A stretch of 64,000 bases of DNA. Origin: Terriglobia bacterium. Lineage in GTDB: Bacteria; Acidobacteriota; Terriglobia; Terriglobales; Acidobacteriaceae. The stretch spans positions 124,001 to 188,000 of the forward strand of contig JAIQGK010000007.1 of the NCBI GenBank assembly GCA_020072645.1. Reading direction: 5' to 3'. The notes under the pieces were generated by a model, which saw only the letters and a program-made list of their open reading frames with translations, had not been told where the DNA came from and did not search any database. Position 1 is the first letter of the stretch, and each line of letters starts with the position of its first letter. This document shows, one piece after another, positions 43,611-52,737 of the stretch. A program made the translations under genes and the position numbers.

Positions 43611-44117
43611 ATGGCAAAACGCAAAATTTCTCACGGACACGCGGTCGTCGGCAAACCCAAACCGCGCAAGAACCATTGCTTTGGCTGCGGTCACGACAAT
43701 CCCCAGGGCATGCGGCTGAAGTTCTCACTGGACGAAGATTCGCGTCAAGCCATTTGCCACTTCAAGCTGTCGCGCAAATATACCGGACCTCCCGGCCACG
43801 CGCATGGCGGCATTATCGCCACCATTCTGGATGAAGCCATGGGCAAGGTGAACAAGTTTCGCAACGTGCTGGCGCTCACGGCGTCCATGGAAATCAAATA
43901 TTTGAAACCTGTGCCTCTGGGCGAACCGCTTACCGTCACCAGCGCGGAGCAGAGCGTGGATGGACGACGCCACATCAACATGGCTGAGATCAGCAATGCC
44001 AAGGGTGAAGTTCTGGCGCGGAGTACAGGAACGTTCATCGCCATTGATCCGGAAAAGATGTTTGCCCGGCACGGAGTTCCAGCGGGCATCGTTGCGGATA
44101 ACGAAAGAGAAGCCTGA
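43611..44117 (+). CDS. Hotdog-fold thioesterase (PaaI-like)
   Basis: 168 residues. The core shows the hotdog thioesterase pattern: NHCFGCGHDNPQGMRL at the N-terminus, then GPPGHAHGGIIATILDEAMG carrying the HGG...DE residues and LTASMEIKYLKPVPLG. Members hydrolyse acyl-CoA thioesters. Start ATG 43611 gives a Lys/Arg-rich N-terminal tail. Substrate unknown. Confidence 0.85.
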   Translation: MAKRKISHGHAVVGKPKPRKNHCFGCGHDNPQGMRLKFSLDEDSRQAICHFKLSRKYTGPPGHAHGGIIATILDEAMGKVNKFRNVLALTASMEIKYLKPVPLGEPLTVTSAEQSVDGRRHINMAEISNAKGEVLARSTGTFIAIDPEKMFARHGVPAGIVADNEREA

Positions 44118-44212
44118 TTGCAGCAGAAATCCTTCCAACCGAGTAAAATAAGAGTTCAGCCATACAAGTTTCGCCGTGACGCACCAGCGTGAACACGGCG
44201 CGGGAGTTCGCA

Positions 44213-45226
44213 ATGTCTAGATCACGGGGAAAGAAAGAAGCTACGCCGGCAAAGGCCCACAAACCTGTTTCCAACGGCCACAATGTCACGGTCACACCCA
44301 ACGGCGGTGGCACCGTGCTGAACGGCAGTTCCGGATTGCGACTGAAGACCGGACTGGCAGAGATGCTCAAGGGCGGCGTGATCATGGATGTGACCGACGC
44401 TCGCCAGGCAGAGATCGCCGAAAAAGCCGGCGCTGCTGCGGTGATGGCTTTGGAGCGCGTTCCGGCCCAGATTCGCGCACAGGGTGGCGTGGCCCGTATG
44501 GCATCGCCCAAGAAGATTCGCGAGATCATGGAGACAGTTTCTATTCCGGTGATGGCCAAGTGCCGCATTGGCCATTTTGCTGAGGCGCAAATTCTTCAGG
44601 CGCTGGGCGTGGATTACATTGACGAATCCGAAGTCCTGACCCCAGCTGACGAAGCGCACCATGTGGATAAGCATGCCTTCCAGACGCCATTTGTATGCGG
44701 CGCCCGCAACCTGGGCGAAGCGCTGAGGCGCATCGCGGAGGGCGCAGCCATGATTCGTACCAAGGGCGAGGCCGGGACGGGCGACGTAGTCCATGCCGTA
44801 AAACACATGCGGCAGATCATGCGCGAAATGAAGACTTTAAAGGCACTCTCTGAAGAAGAGCTTTATGCCCAGGCCAAGGATTTGCAAGCCCCAGTTGAGC
44901 TGGTTCGACTTGTGGCAAAAACGGGCAAGCTGCCTGTGCCGAACTTCTCCGCTGGCGGGATTGCGACGCCCGCCGACGCAGCCTTGGTCCGCCAACTTGG
45001 AGCGGAAGCCGTGTTCGTTGGATCAGGAATCTTCATGGCTGACGGCCTGAATTTCTGCGAGCCGAAGGAAGCGGAGAAGCGAGCGAAAGCTATCGTCCGC
45101 GCCTGCACGCATTTTGACGATCCTAAAGTATTGCTTGAAGTCAGCGAGGACTTGATCGGTGCCATGAAGGGCTTGGCTGTAGCGGCAATGGCGGAAGCGG
45201 ATATGTTGCAGACGAGGGGATGGTAG
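44213..45226 (+). CDS. pdxS: Pyridoxal 5'-phosphate synthase lyase subunit PdxS
   Basis: 337 residues. With PdxT it builds pyridoxal phosphate from ribose 5-phosphate, glyceraldehyde 3-phosphate and glutamine-derived ammonia. Core begins at [17 protein letters not shown] and includes the catalytic lysines ([20 protein letters not shown]). It carries a ~45-residue N-terminal extension rich in Lys, Asn, Gly and Thr, absent from the usual ~293-residue form. ATG 44213 with GGGAG upstream is preferred to GTG 44189. pdxT follows after 182 bp of repeats. Confidence 0.95.
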   Translation: MSRSRGKKEATPAKAHKPVSNGHNVTVTPNGGGTVLNGSSGLRLKTGLAEMLKGGVIMDVTDARQAEIAEKAGAAAVMALERVPAQIRAQGGVARMASPKKIREIMETVSIPVMAKCRIGHFAEAQILQALGVDYIDESEVLTPADEAHHVDKHAFQTPFVCGARNLGEALRRIAEGAAMIRTKGEAGTGDVVHAVKHMRQIMREMKTLKALSEEELYAQAKDLQAPVELVRLVAKTGKLPVPNFSAGGIATPADAALVRQLGAEAVFVGSGIFMADGLNFCEPKEAEKRAKAIVRACTHFDDPKVLLEVSEDLIGAMKGLAVAAMAEADMLQTRGW

Positions 45227-45235
45227 GTTTTTAAA

Positions 45236-45396
45236 TCCCGAGCAAAACGAGGGATCCCTATCAGCACGAAAACTTGCTCGCAAAATATTTGCACCAATCG
45301 GCGTTGCGACATATCTTTTCCTCTTAGAGCAATTTAAGTCGTAGGGTTCCCTCGCTTTGCTCGGGACAAGAAGAGGTTCCCTCGCTTCGCTCGGGA
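45236..45396. repeat. Cluster of three TCCCTCGCT/GCTCGGGA palindromes
   Basis: TCCCGAGCAAAACGAGGGA at 45236-45254, TCCCTCGCTTTGCTCGGGA at 45348-45366 and TCCCTCGCTTCGCTCGGGA at 45378-45396 (30-bp spacing of the last two). Each forms a short hairpin between pdxS and pdxT. Confidence 0.85.
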
Positions 45397-45408
45397 CAAA
45401 GAAAAACC

Positions 45409-45987
45409 ATGAAAATCGGCGTCTTAGCCATCCAGGGTGACTATGAAGCGCACAAGGCGCGGCTGGAGCAGTTGGACGTCGAAGTCACGCTGGTGCGCAA
45501 ACCCGAGCAACTTGATGCGATTGATGGCATTGTGATTCCCGGTGGCGAGTCCAGCACATTTCTGAATTTTCTGGCCGAGCGCGGATTCCTGGAAAAGCTG
45601 CGCGACTTTGTTTCCACCAAACCAACTTTCGGGACCTGCGCCGGCGCGATCCTGCTGGCCAGACATGTTGAGAACCCGCCGCAGCAATCGCTCGCAGCGA
45701 TGGACATACGCATCCGCCGCAACGCCTACGGCCGCCAGATTGACAGCTCAATACGCGAAGCCCAGAGCAAGCTGGGACAAAAACCTCTGGAGATGGTGTT
45801 CATTCGCGCGCCTAAGATCGTGGGCACAGGAAAAGGCGTTGAGGTTTTGGCTACGGCAGGCGGCGATCCGGTACTGGTGCGCCAGGGGAAAATTATGGCT
45901 GCGACTTTCCATCCCGAATTATCGGAAGACACGCGTGTCCACCAGGAGTTCGTCAAGATGGTGAAGAATGGCCATCGGCGGAAATAA
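45409..45987 (+). CDS. pdxT: Pyridoxal 5'-phosphate synthase glutaminase subunit PdxT
   Basis: 192 residues, class I glutamine amidotransferase. Glutaminase motifs: GGESSTF, nucleophile Cys in FGTCAGAILLA, and the His/Glu pair in FHPELSED. Supplies ammonia to PdxS. The ATG at 45409 is 12 bp after a palindromic repeat. The 3' end overlaps the first 20 bp of coxB. Confidence 0.96.
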   Translation: MKIGVLAIQGDYEAHKARLEQLDVEVTLVRKPEQLDAIDGIVIPGGESSTFLNFLAERGFLEKLRDFVSTKPTFGTCAGAILLARHVENPPQQSLAAMDIRIRRNAYGRQIDSSIREAQSKLGQKPLEMVFIRAPKIVGTGKGVEVLATAGGDPVLVRQGKIMAATFHPELSEDTRVHQEFVKMVKNGHRRK

Positions 45988-46762
45988 GTCTAGAGCTCTG
46001 CGGCTCGCCCTGCTGCTGATTGTCCTTGGCTGTGTCTATCTTTTCCTCGCTCGTCCATACTGGTTCCCTGCCGGGGCCTCCGCAAGTTCCGCGCCTATTG
46101 ATCATCAATTCAAGATCGCCTTTTGGATATTTGGGACGCTGTTTATTGTCGGTCACCTTGTCCTGATCTTTGTTCTGTCAAAGAAGCCGCAGGACGATGG
46201 CAGGATATCCAGAGGAAGCTGGCGGCTGGAAGTCACCTGGACTCTTGCAGTCACGATCATCTTTTTCTGGTTCAACATTTCCGGCGAGCACTTGTGGTCA
46301 AGCATAATGCCTGCGGAGAATCAGGCGGGTGAGATCGAGGTTGAGGTCACAGGAGCGCAGTTCCAATGGTATTTCCGCTATCCCGGAGCTGACGGAGTTT
46401 TTGGTCGAACCGACGCACAGAAGTTTGCTCGCCCGGACGAAGGCAATCCGCTGGGCATTGATCCCAGCGATCCCGCCGGGCGAGACGACATTCTCTCTAC
46501 GGCGATGGTTGTTCCCGTTGGTCACAGCGTGCACCTGCATCTGCGGGCGCAGGACGTGATTCACAGTCTTTTTATCCCAGCAATGCGCTTCAAGCAGGAC
46601 ACGGTCCCGGGAATGGAGATTCATTCACATTTCACTCCTACTCAGACAGGCAGCTATGAAATTGCGTGCGCTGAATTGTGCGGACTTGGGCACTATCGCA
46701 TGCGCGCGATGGTGCGGGTGGTGAGCGAAGAGGAATTTGAGAAGTGGTTGAGAGCGCATTGA
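45968..46762 (+). CDS. coxB: Cytochrome c oxidase subunit II
   Basis: 264 residues. Two N-terminal helices (about 10-30 and 45-66) precede the periplasmic cupredoxin domain. The CuA site is complete: His in DVIHSLFIP and the cluster C-A-E-L-C-G-L-G-H-Y-x-M. The QFQWYFRYPG electron-entry motif is seen. There is no fused cytochrome c domain. The start overlaps pdxT by 20 bp; this is the first frame start consistent with an N-terminal signal-anchor. Confidence 0.94.
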   Translation: MAIGGNKSRALRLALLLIVLGCVYLFLARPYWFPAGASASSAPIDHQFKIAFWIFGTLFIVGHLVLIFVLSKKPQDDGRISRGSWRLEVTWTLAVTIIFFWFNISGEHLWSSIMPAENQAGEIEVEVTGAQFQWYFRYPGADGVFGRTDAQKFARPDEGNPLGIDPSDPAGRDDILSTAMVVPVGHSVHLHLRAQDVIHSLFIPAMRFKQDTVPGMEIHSHFTPTQTGSYEIACAELCGLGHYRMRAMVRVVSEEEFEKWLRAH

Positions 46763-46844
46763 CTTCATTTTTTGAAATCCAGAGCGCCGCGAGGGAATCG
46801 TATCAGTTAAATTGATCTGGGGGCGGAAACCGTGATTCGGAGCG

Positions 46845-48605
46845 GTGATACCTAGTAGTAATGAGAAAACAATATTCCTTATGACTTCTGGTGAGAATCG
46901 GGATCCCTCGCTCCGCTCGGGATTTCAGAAAAACCGCCTTGTCTTCAGCACTGACCATAAAGTCATCGGCCTCGGATACTTTTTTCTCTCGCTGGCTGCC
47001 GTGCTGGTGGGGGCATGGCTTTCATTGCTGATGCGCATCCATCCGGTCTGGCCGCACGCTGCAATTCCCTTGCTCGGTGAGATCAAACCAGAAAATTATC
47101 TGGCTCAGCTAACGATGCACGGAACGTTGATGGTTTTTTTTGTCCTCTCGACTGTGCCGCAGGCGGGTTTTGGAACGTTCTTTCTTCCTCTGCAATTGGG
47201 CACGTCGAACATGGCATTTCCGCGGCTCACTGCCACGGGCTTCTGGACAGCTTTACTTGCATTCTTTGTATTGATGGCGGCTTTCACCGTCCCGGGCGGC
47301 GCGTCGGGAGCTGGATGGACGCAATATCCACCGCTAAGTGCTCTTGCTTCGACTGGTCCCGGACAGGGTCTGGGAACCGATCTATGGCTGGTCAGTATTG
47401 GGCTGTTTTGTCTCTCATCGCTCATGAGCGCCGTGGGATTTGTGGCCACCACTGTGCGTCATCGCGCACCGGGGATGACGTGGATGCGCATGCCGCTGAC
47501 GTGCTGGAGCTGGTTCGTCACTTCGATCCTGATTCTCCTCGCTTTTGGCATCTTGCTGGCTGCGGTGGTTCTGCTGATGCTCGACCGCCACGCAGGGACG
47601 AGCGTCTTTATTCCCGGCGGACTGCTGGTAAGCGGTAAAGCAATCGCTCATTCCGGCGGTTCGCCGCTTATGTGGCAACATCTGTTCTGGTTCTTCGGGC
47701 ACCCAGAAGTTTACATCGCCATCCTTCCCGCGATGGGTGTTACCTCGCACCTGCTGTCAGTCTTCGCGCGCAAACCAGTCTTCGGATATAAAGCGATGGT
47801 TGGCGCCACGCTGGCGATTGGCGCCCTGGGTTTCATGGTTTGGGGGCATCATATGTTCGTAAGCGGCATGAACCCGTATGCGGGCTTCGCGTTCTCGACA
47901 CTGACGACTGCTATCGCTGTTCCTTCCGCCATCAAAACTTTTAACTGGGTAGCGACGCTCTACGGCGGAAGAATCCGCTACGCCACGCCGCTGCTCTTTT
48001 CCGCCGGCTTCGTATCGTTGTTCATCACTGGCGGACTGACCGGCCCGATCCTGGCCCAGCCCGCGCTCGATACTTATCTGCATGACACATATTTCGTGGT
48101 TGCGCATTTTCACCTGATCATGGCGATGGCGGGTGTGTTTGCCATCTTTTCCGCCACATATTTCTGGTTTCCTAAAATGTTTGGCCGAATGATGAATGAG
48201 ACCTTGGGACGGCTACATTTCTGGATTACGCTACTTGGCGCTTACGCCACATTTATGCCAATGCATTTGCTGGGAATTGCCGGACATCCGCGGCGCTATT
48301 CCGAGCTGAGCGGCGTACAATATGTAGCGGCCATGGCGCCGTTGCAAAAATTTGTGACGATGGCTGCCATCGCTATGATGGGCGGACAGCTGATATTTTT
48401 GGTGAATTTATTCTGGAGCATGTTCAGGGGCAAAGTGGCGGAGGCTAATCCCTGGGAATGCACCACGTTGGAGTGGACTTTGAGCTCTCCAGTTCCTGCA
48501 GAGGGATTTGGCGAGCGGCGGCCTCAGATAAATCATGGACCCTATGAGTACAATGTTTCCGGAGCGAAAAAAGATTTTGTGATGCAGGACGCTCCGGCCA
48601 GCTAG
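46845..48605 (+). CDS. coxA: Cytochrome c oxidase subunit I (A-type haem-copper oxidase)
   Basis: Up to 586 residues, twelve transmembrane helices. Proton-pumping oxidase core: FGHPEVYIAILPAMG with the Cu-B His and cross-linked Tyr and the D-channel Glu, the His-His Cu-B pair in WGHHMFVSGM, and haem ligands in HDTYFVVAHFHLI. Family homology begins at RLVFSTDHKVIGL (about residue 31). The preceding N-terminal extension contains a palindromic repeat translated as DPSLRSG. The start is uncertain (GTG 46845 or ATG 46881). Confidence 0.94.
   Translation: MIPSSNEKTIFLMTSGENRDPSLRSGFQKNRLVFSTDHKVIGLGYFFLSLAAVLVGAWLSLLMRIHPVWPHAAIPLLGEIKPENYLAQLTMHGTLMVFFVLSTVPQAGFGTFFLPLQLGTSNMAFPRLTATGFWTALLAFFVLMAAFTVPGGASGAGWTQYPPLSALASTGPGQGLGTDLWLVSIGLFCLSSLMSAVGFVATTVRHRAPGMTWMRMPLTCWSWFVTSILILLAFGILLAAVVLLMLDRHAGTSVFIPGGLLVSGKAIAHSGGSPLMWQHLFWFFGHPEVYIAILPAMGVTSHLLSVFARKPVFGYKAMVGATLAIGALGFMVWGHHMFVSGMNPYAGFAFSTLTTAIAVPSAIKTFNWVATLYGGRIRYATPLLFSAGFVSLFITGGLTGPILAQPALDTYLHDTYFVVAHFHLIMAMAGVFAIFSATYFWFPKMFGRMMNETLGRLHFWITLLGAYATFMPMHLLGIAGHPRRYSELSGVQYVAAMAPLQKFVTMAAIAMMGGQLIFLVNLFWSMFRGKVAEANPWECTTLEWTLSSPVPAEGFGERRPQINHGPYEYNVSGAKKDFVMQDAPAS
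46904..46922. repeat. Palindromic repeat inside the coxA reading frame
   Basis: TCCCTCGCTCCGCTCGGGA, the same element as at 45348 and 45378, lies in frame near codons 20-26 of coxA and encodes part of DPSLRSG. Confidence 0.85.
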
Positions 48606-48635
48606 ACCGGTGGGAGCGACATCTCAAGTAGTGTT

Positions 48636-49391
48636 ATGCCGATCATCAGCGATCGAGTAGAAGTCGAACGGAAGCCCAGGCTGGGCGGTGGAGGGCCGGG
48701 CAAAATTCCGCATCGTCGCGGCTTCGGCGGCGGCGATGATGGCGACCACGGCAATTCCGGCGATTTTCGGTCGCGCGAGCAGCGCATGCGCCGTTACCGT
48801 ATCGGCATGACGCTGTGCATCATCTCCGTTACAGCCGTTTTTGTCCTGTTGACCATGGTTTACGTCTTCCGCATGGGCAAGGGCCGTTTTGATGAAGACG
48901 CGCATCGCTGGGTCCGCGACTGGATCCCTCTGGCCCTTCCCTATCTGCAGTTATGGATAAATTCCCTGATCTTGCTGCTCAGCAGCTTGACCCTTGAACT
49001 GGCGCGCCGTTCGATGGCGAAGAAGGAAGAGTTTGCAGCTATGGGCATCGTTCCTCCCCGGTTCAAGCGTGACCTGCCGTGGCTCGGCATCACCGTCTTT
49101 CTGGGTTTTTGCTTCCTTGCGGGACAGCTCGTGGTGTGGAACATCCTTCGAGCGCAGGGAGCTTTTCTGGCTTCAAACCCCAGCCGCTCGCTCTTTTATA
49201 TCCTCACGGGCACTCATGCTGTCCACCTGGTGGGAGGGTTGGTGGTGCTGCTTTATGCCGTAGCGGGACGGCTACTGGCCACAAGGTTTGAGTCGCAACA
49301 AATCGCTGTGGAGGTTACCGGCTGGTACTGGCATTACCTGGCGTTTTTATGGTTTGGAATCTTTGCCTTGGTGCACTTCGCCCGAGGCTGA
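48636..49391 (+). CDS. coxC: Cytochrome c oxidase subunit III
   Basis: 251 residues. A Gly/Arg-rich soluble N-terminus of ~50 residues (HRRGFGGGDDGDH) precedes five helices with the subunit III pattern: QLWINSLILLLSSLTLELAR (quoted core INSLILLLSS), FLAGQLVVWN, THAVHLVGGL and the terminal VTGWYWHYLAFLWFG, typical of CoxC. Follows coxA after 30 bp. No assembly factor genes are adjacent. Confidence 0.93.
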   Translation: MPIISDRVEVERKPRLGGGGPGKIPHRRGFGGGDDGDHGNSGDFRSREQRMRRYRIGMTLCIISVTAVFVLLTMVYVFRMGKGRFDEDAHRWVRDWIPLALPYLQLWINSLILLLSSLTLELARRSMAKKEEFAAMGIVPPRFKRDLPWLGITVFLGFCFLAGQLVVWNILRAQGAFLASNPSRSLFYILTGTHAVHLVGGLVVLLYAVAGRLLATRFESQQIAVEVTGWYWHYLAFLWFGIFALVHFARG

Positions 49392-49417
49392 AAGAGATCA
49401 GCGCCGGATCGGCGACA

Positions 49418-50200
49418 CTAAGTTTGTTCGCCTGAGCGCTTTACACGTACGACCGTAATTTTTCCGAAACCTTCTTCAAAGCCAGGTGCTTTCAGTTTGG
49501 CTGCCATCCGCTGGATTACATCCTCTTTTACCTGGCGCTCACGTTTGCGATTGCGCTCAAGACAAACTTCAAGTGGAACATCGAAAAAGACTGCATGTAC
49601 TTCATATCCAAAGCCTTTAGCCATCTTGATCCACTGACGGCGTTCATGCGGGGCCAGATTGCTGGCATCGACATAATTCCATGGCATTCGAGCGATCAGG
49701 CGAGCGCGGAGCAGGGACCTAAGAGTGGAGAAAACCAGGCCTTGATAGCGCTGCTCGGTGATGTCGTCAAAAAGGATGGAACGCAGCATGTCACTGGAAA
49801 GCGGGGTGACTCCGCGACGCTTAAACCAGGTCGTCTTACCGGATCCCGGCAAACCGATAGCCAACACCACCACGCCTTTGGATGGCCGTCCTGAAGCCTT
49901 GCCCGCTTGCTGTGCCGGACGATGCTCCGGAGCCCCTGGCGGCGGCACGGACGGCGATTCCGGCTGTACCTCGGTTTCCATGCGCGGCTCATTAGCTGCC
50001 TGAGTTTCCTGCGCAGCTTCGGGAGCTGGCTCAGCGGTGCGCGATGCCTCTGGCTCAATGTCGTCATAGGCCGGCATCAGGGGCTGTGGGTGAGCTTCAT
50101 CGACCAAAGGCTTCTGCTGGCCTACCTTGCCAGTGGCCTCGGTCTCATTTTCCGGCTTTTTTTTACGGCGCTTCATGCGCTCGCGCATCCAGTTGCGCAT
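49418..50200 (-). CDS. P-loop kinase-like ATPase with disordered N-terminus
   Basis: 260 residues. The first ~105 are Lys/Glu/Pro/Ala-rich and probably disordered. The C-terminal domain resembles polynucleotide-kinase/AAA_33 proteins: Walker A GLPGSGKTTWF, the SSDMLR segment typical of PNK-like kinases, VDASNL and EVCLERNRKRERQV. It likely phosphorylates a small molecule or nucleic acid end; substrate not known. Convergent with coxC. Confidence 0.8.
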   Translation of the reverse strand: MRNWMRERMKRRKKKPENETEATGKVGQQKPLVDEAHPQPLMPAYDDIEPEASRTAEPAPEAAQETQAANEPRMETEVQPESPSVPPPGAPEHRPAQQAGKASGRPSKGVVVLAIGLPGSGKTTWFKRRGVTPLSSDMLRSILFDDITEQRYQGLVFSTLRSLLRARLIARMPWNYVDASNLAPHERRQWIKMAKGFGYEVHAVFFDVPLEVCLERNRKRERQVKEDVIQRMAAKLKAPGFEEGFGKITVVRVKRSGEQT

Positions 50201-50339
50201 GCTTCTGTGTGTAACACAAGCAGCTAAGAAGTTGCAAGCAAAGGAGGTTTTTCAGCAGCGAAATGGGTGAAACCCTGAATCGGAGCCTCCGCATCGAAGC
50301 GCTTAGTGTTTTTGATCCGATTTCCAAGGGGGTATTGAG

Positions 50340-50735
50340 TTGAAAAAGCTATTCACAATCATTGCTTTAGCCGCGGCTTTGGCTGCTTCGGCCACGGCGG
50401 TGCCAAAGCGGGCACCGAAGGCGCAAGCAGAAAAGATCACTGATGGGCCACGCGTCGAGGGTACCGGTCCGACGTGGGCGGTTATCGCCTGGACTACGAA
50501 TACCGGCGGCAGCAGCGCCATCCATTATGGAACTGACGCAAATCATCTAAGCCAGACTGCGAAATCCGCGTACGCGGACAACGATAAGACAAAGGCGTAG
50601 AATCATCGCGTCCACTTGAAGAACCTGAAACCCAACACCAAGTATTTTTTCCAGGTGGATTCCGGCCAGGGTGAAGGGACCGGCACTGAAGCCAAAAGCA
50701 GCGTGGCTGAGTTCACCACCAAAGGCCACAAATAG
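50340..50735 (+). pseudogene. Exported fibronectin-III-like protein interrupted by an in-frame TAG
   Basis: The reading frame starts with TTG 50340 (AAGGGGG upstream) and gives a signal peptide (KKLFTIIALAAALAASATA), then a domain like those at the N-terminus of purple acid phosphatases and other Fn3 proteins (GPRVEGTGPTWAVIAWTTN, SAIHYGTD). TAG at 50598-50600 (codon 87) interrupts it. The same frame continues with HRVHLKNLKPNTKYFFQVDS and SVAEFTTKGHK, the expected second half, to TAG 50733-50735. So a single nonsense change appears to split a ~131-residue protein; readthrough cannot be excluded. Confidence 0.7.
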
Positions 50736-50808
50736 CCGCGACTCATCCAAAGCCCGGGCCGGTGAACCAAAAAAGTTAACCAGGCCGGGCTTTAACGCAA
50801 TTCTTCTG

Positions 50809-50836
50809 TTGCACCACAAATGCAACTTGTTATAAT
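50809..50836 (+). promoter_or_regulatory. Sigma-70-like promoter
   Basis: TTGCAC (50809-50814), a 16-bp spacer and a perfect TATAAT (50831-50836). Transcription would start near 50843, heading into a stretch without a known gene. Confidence 0.6.
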
Positions 50837-50842
50837 GGCGGC

Positions 50843-51460
50843 CCGCAACCGAACCAAGTCATTCAATAAACTCCTGGCAGGCAAAAGTCCCTGCAGGTGG
50901 CAAGGATTGGTTTCGCGACAGGAAAGTGCGCAGACGCTTTGGCGCTGGCTTCACATGATTGGACTGGACGGCTTGAATGTTCCTGCCTCAGCCCCATATC
51001 TGAAGATATCCAAAGAAAGTGCTTCGCAATGGGTTCCCGCTACACCAGCAATAGCAAGAAGCTTTCAGGCCACCCGCAATTCAGCACGGGACAATATGCA
51101 AAAGCAGTGAAGAGAGAGAAAGCAATTTAGGGCCAAGCAAAGAAGTTGAGTGGCACACGGAAAACTCCATCTTAAATAAACAGTGATTGTCGCCCCAGGG
51201 AAACCTATGGAATGCGAAGCCCACGGCCCCGGACCCGCGTGCTTCCCTTTTAAAGGTTAGTTGAGCGTTTTGGCAGATTGAGCCACAGCGGCGACAGCAC
51301 TTTTCGATGTTCCATGAACGGCCACGACACGAAGTGGCTGCCAGGAGCTGATGAAGGGATATGTGTGGCCATGCAGCAAACTTGTTAGTTTGAAAACCAC
51401 CCCAAGACACATTTATGCAAAAAGAAGCCGCGGGACTTGCGATCCGCGGCTTTGTCGTTT
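50843..51460 (+). ncRNA. Candidate non-coding or small-ORF transcript
   Basis: The boundaries are inferred from a consensus-like promoter at 50809-50836 and a rho-independent terminator at 51425-51460. I looked for tmRNA, RNase P, SRP and 6S hallmarks and did not find them. Identity unknown. Confidence 0.3.
51425..51460 (+). terminator. Rho-independent terminator
   Basis: Stem AAGCCGCGG / CCGCGGCTT (9 bp) with a 10-nt loop, followed by the T-rich run TTGTCGTTT. Confidence 0.8.
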
Positions 51461-51567
51461 CGCTCTCTTCGGTTCGGCCAAGGACACCCAGCGCCGGGAA
51501 AATGTGAAAACATATTTCAGAGAGTTTCTGGGCGCGATTTTCGAACCCATACTCTAGCTTTCTCGTC

Positions 51568-51583
51568 AGTGATCCATATCACA
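51568..51583. promoter_or_regulatory. CRP/FNR-family-like operator ahead of gap
   Basis: AGTGATCCATATCACA, a GTGA-N6-TCAC palindrome 146 bp before the gap ATG. It shares GTGATCC and ATCACA with the site ahead of pntAA. Confidence 0.55.
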
Positions 51584-51729
51584 CGCGCATGAAGCACGCC
51601 GCATTGCGCCGCCTGAATCATCTCTGCTAACCTGATTAGTTTCAACCGCGTATCGGAGTCCTACTGTGCGGTTTTCTGCATCCAACTGATGCTGGATTAT
51701 CAGGTTTCTTTGAAGGAGATTCAAACATA

Positions 51730-52737
51730 ATGGCAATTAAAGTCGGTATTAATGGTTTTGGCCGCATTGGCCGCAATGTTCTCCGCACGGCCCTTGACGA
51801 TTCAAACCTGGAATTTGTGGCGGTCAACGACCTGACCAGCCCGGCAACGCTCGCGCACTTGCTCAAATACGATTCGATTCTCGGCAATCTTAAGCAAGAC
51901 ATTAAGGCCTCAGGCGATTCCATCAACGTTGCGGGCAAGGCGATCAAGGTGTTTTCAGAGAAGGACCCGGCGGCCATCAACTGGGAGTCCGTGGGCGCTC
52001 AGATCGTTATCGAGTCCACCGGCAAATTCACCGATGCGGAGCAGGCAAAAAAGCATCTGCGCGGGCCGGTGAAGAAGGTGATCATTTCCGCGCCGGCCAA
52101 GAATGAAGACGTCACCATTGTGCTAGGGGTGAATGAAGGCAAATACGATCCGGCCAAGCACAATATCGTCTCGAACGCTTCCTGCACAACCAACTGCCTG
52201 GCGCCGGTGGCCAAGGTGCTGCATGACAGTTTTAAGATCCAGAGCGGGACGATGACCACGATCCATTCTTATACCAACGATCAGGTCATTCTTGATTTTC
52301 CCCATAAAGACCTACGCCGCGCCCGGGCCGCCGCGCTTTCCATGATTCCCACGTCCACTGGCGCTGCCAAGGCACTTAAACTGGTGATTCCTGATCTGGG
52401 CGGCAAACTGGATGGCTTTTCCATGCGCGTTCCAACGCCGAATGTCTCGGTTGTCGATCTGGTTGTTTTTGTGGAAAAGGCCACCAGCGTGGAAGAGGTG
52501 AACAAAGCACTGCAAGCCGCCGCCAATGGCCCGATGAAGGGCATCCTGGGCTATGAAACCGCGGAACTAGTTTCCGTCGATTATCGCGGCGACGAGCGCT
52601 CTTCCATTGTGGACGCGCCGCTCACGCGCGTTGTGGCGGGCAACTGCGTGAAGGTGATCGCATGGTACGACAATGAGTGGGGATACTCCTGCCGCGTACG
52701 CGACCTGATCCACTTCATGGCAAAGAAGGGGCTGTAG
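51730..52737 (+). CDS. gap: Glyceraldehyde-3-phosphate dehydrogenase, type I
   Basis: 335 residues. NAD-binding N-terminus [13 protein letters not shown]; active-site Cys in [16 protein letters not shown]-terminal [11 protein letters not shown]. Converts glyceraldehyde 3-phosphate to 1,3-bisphosphoglycerate in the cytosol. AAGGAG lies 9 bases upstream of the ATG. First gene of gap-pgk-macrodomain-tpiA with no space to pgk, so glycolytic flux genes share one transcript. Confidence 0.97.
   Translation: MAIKVGINGFGRIGRNVLRTALDDSNLEFVAVNDLTSPATLAHLLKYDSILGNLKQDIKASGDSINVAGKAIKVFSEKDPAAINWESVGAQIVIESTGKFTDAEQAKKHLRGPVKKVIISAPAKNEDVTIVLGVNEGKYDPAKHNIVSNASCTTNCLAPVAKVLHDSFKIQSGTMTTIHSYTNDQVILDFPHKDLRRARAAALSMIPTSTGAAKALKLVIPDLGGKLDGFSMRVPTPNVSVVDLVVFVEKATSVEEVNKALQAAANGPMKGILGYETAELVSVDYRGDERSSIVDAPLTRVVAGNCVKVIAWYDNEWGYSCRVRDLIHFMAKKGL

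Larger units (their letters stand above)
50736..51729. other. 1-kb stretch without a recognised gene, with promoter and terminator
   Basis: It contains a sigma-70-like promoter at 50809-50836, a strong terminator at 51425-51460 and a CRP/FNR-like palindrome ahead of gap. Several weak open frames exist (for example a 33-codon ATG frame at 51029-51130 with basic composition), none convincing. Confidence 0.5.

Noticed and set aside
45236-45396. CRISPR array between pdxS and pdxT
   Set aside because: The three palindromes are irregularly spaced, in mixed orientation, and lack spacers of constant length or cas genes.
50820-51110. 96-codon plus-strand ORF
   Set aside because: Its first codons overlap the -10 box and the predicted product has no recognisable composition; kept only as part of the unexplained transcript.
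50843-51460. tmRNA, RNase P or SRP RNA
   Set aside because: No tRNA-like ends with TTCGA arm, no GAGGAAAGTCC-type RNase P core and no SRP GGAA/GCAG tetraloop domain was found.
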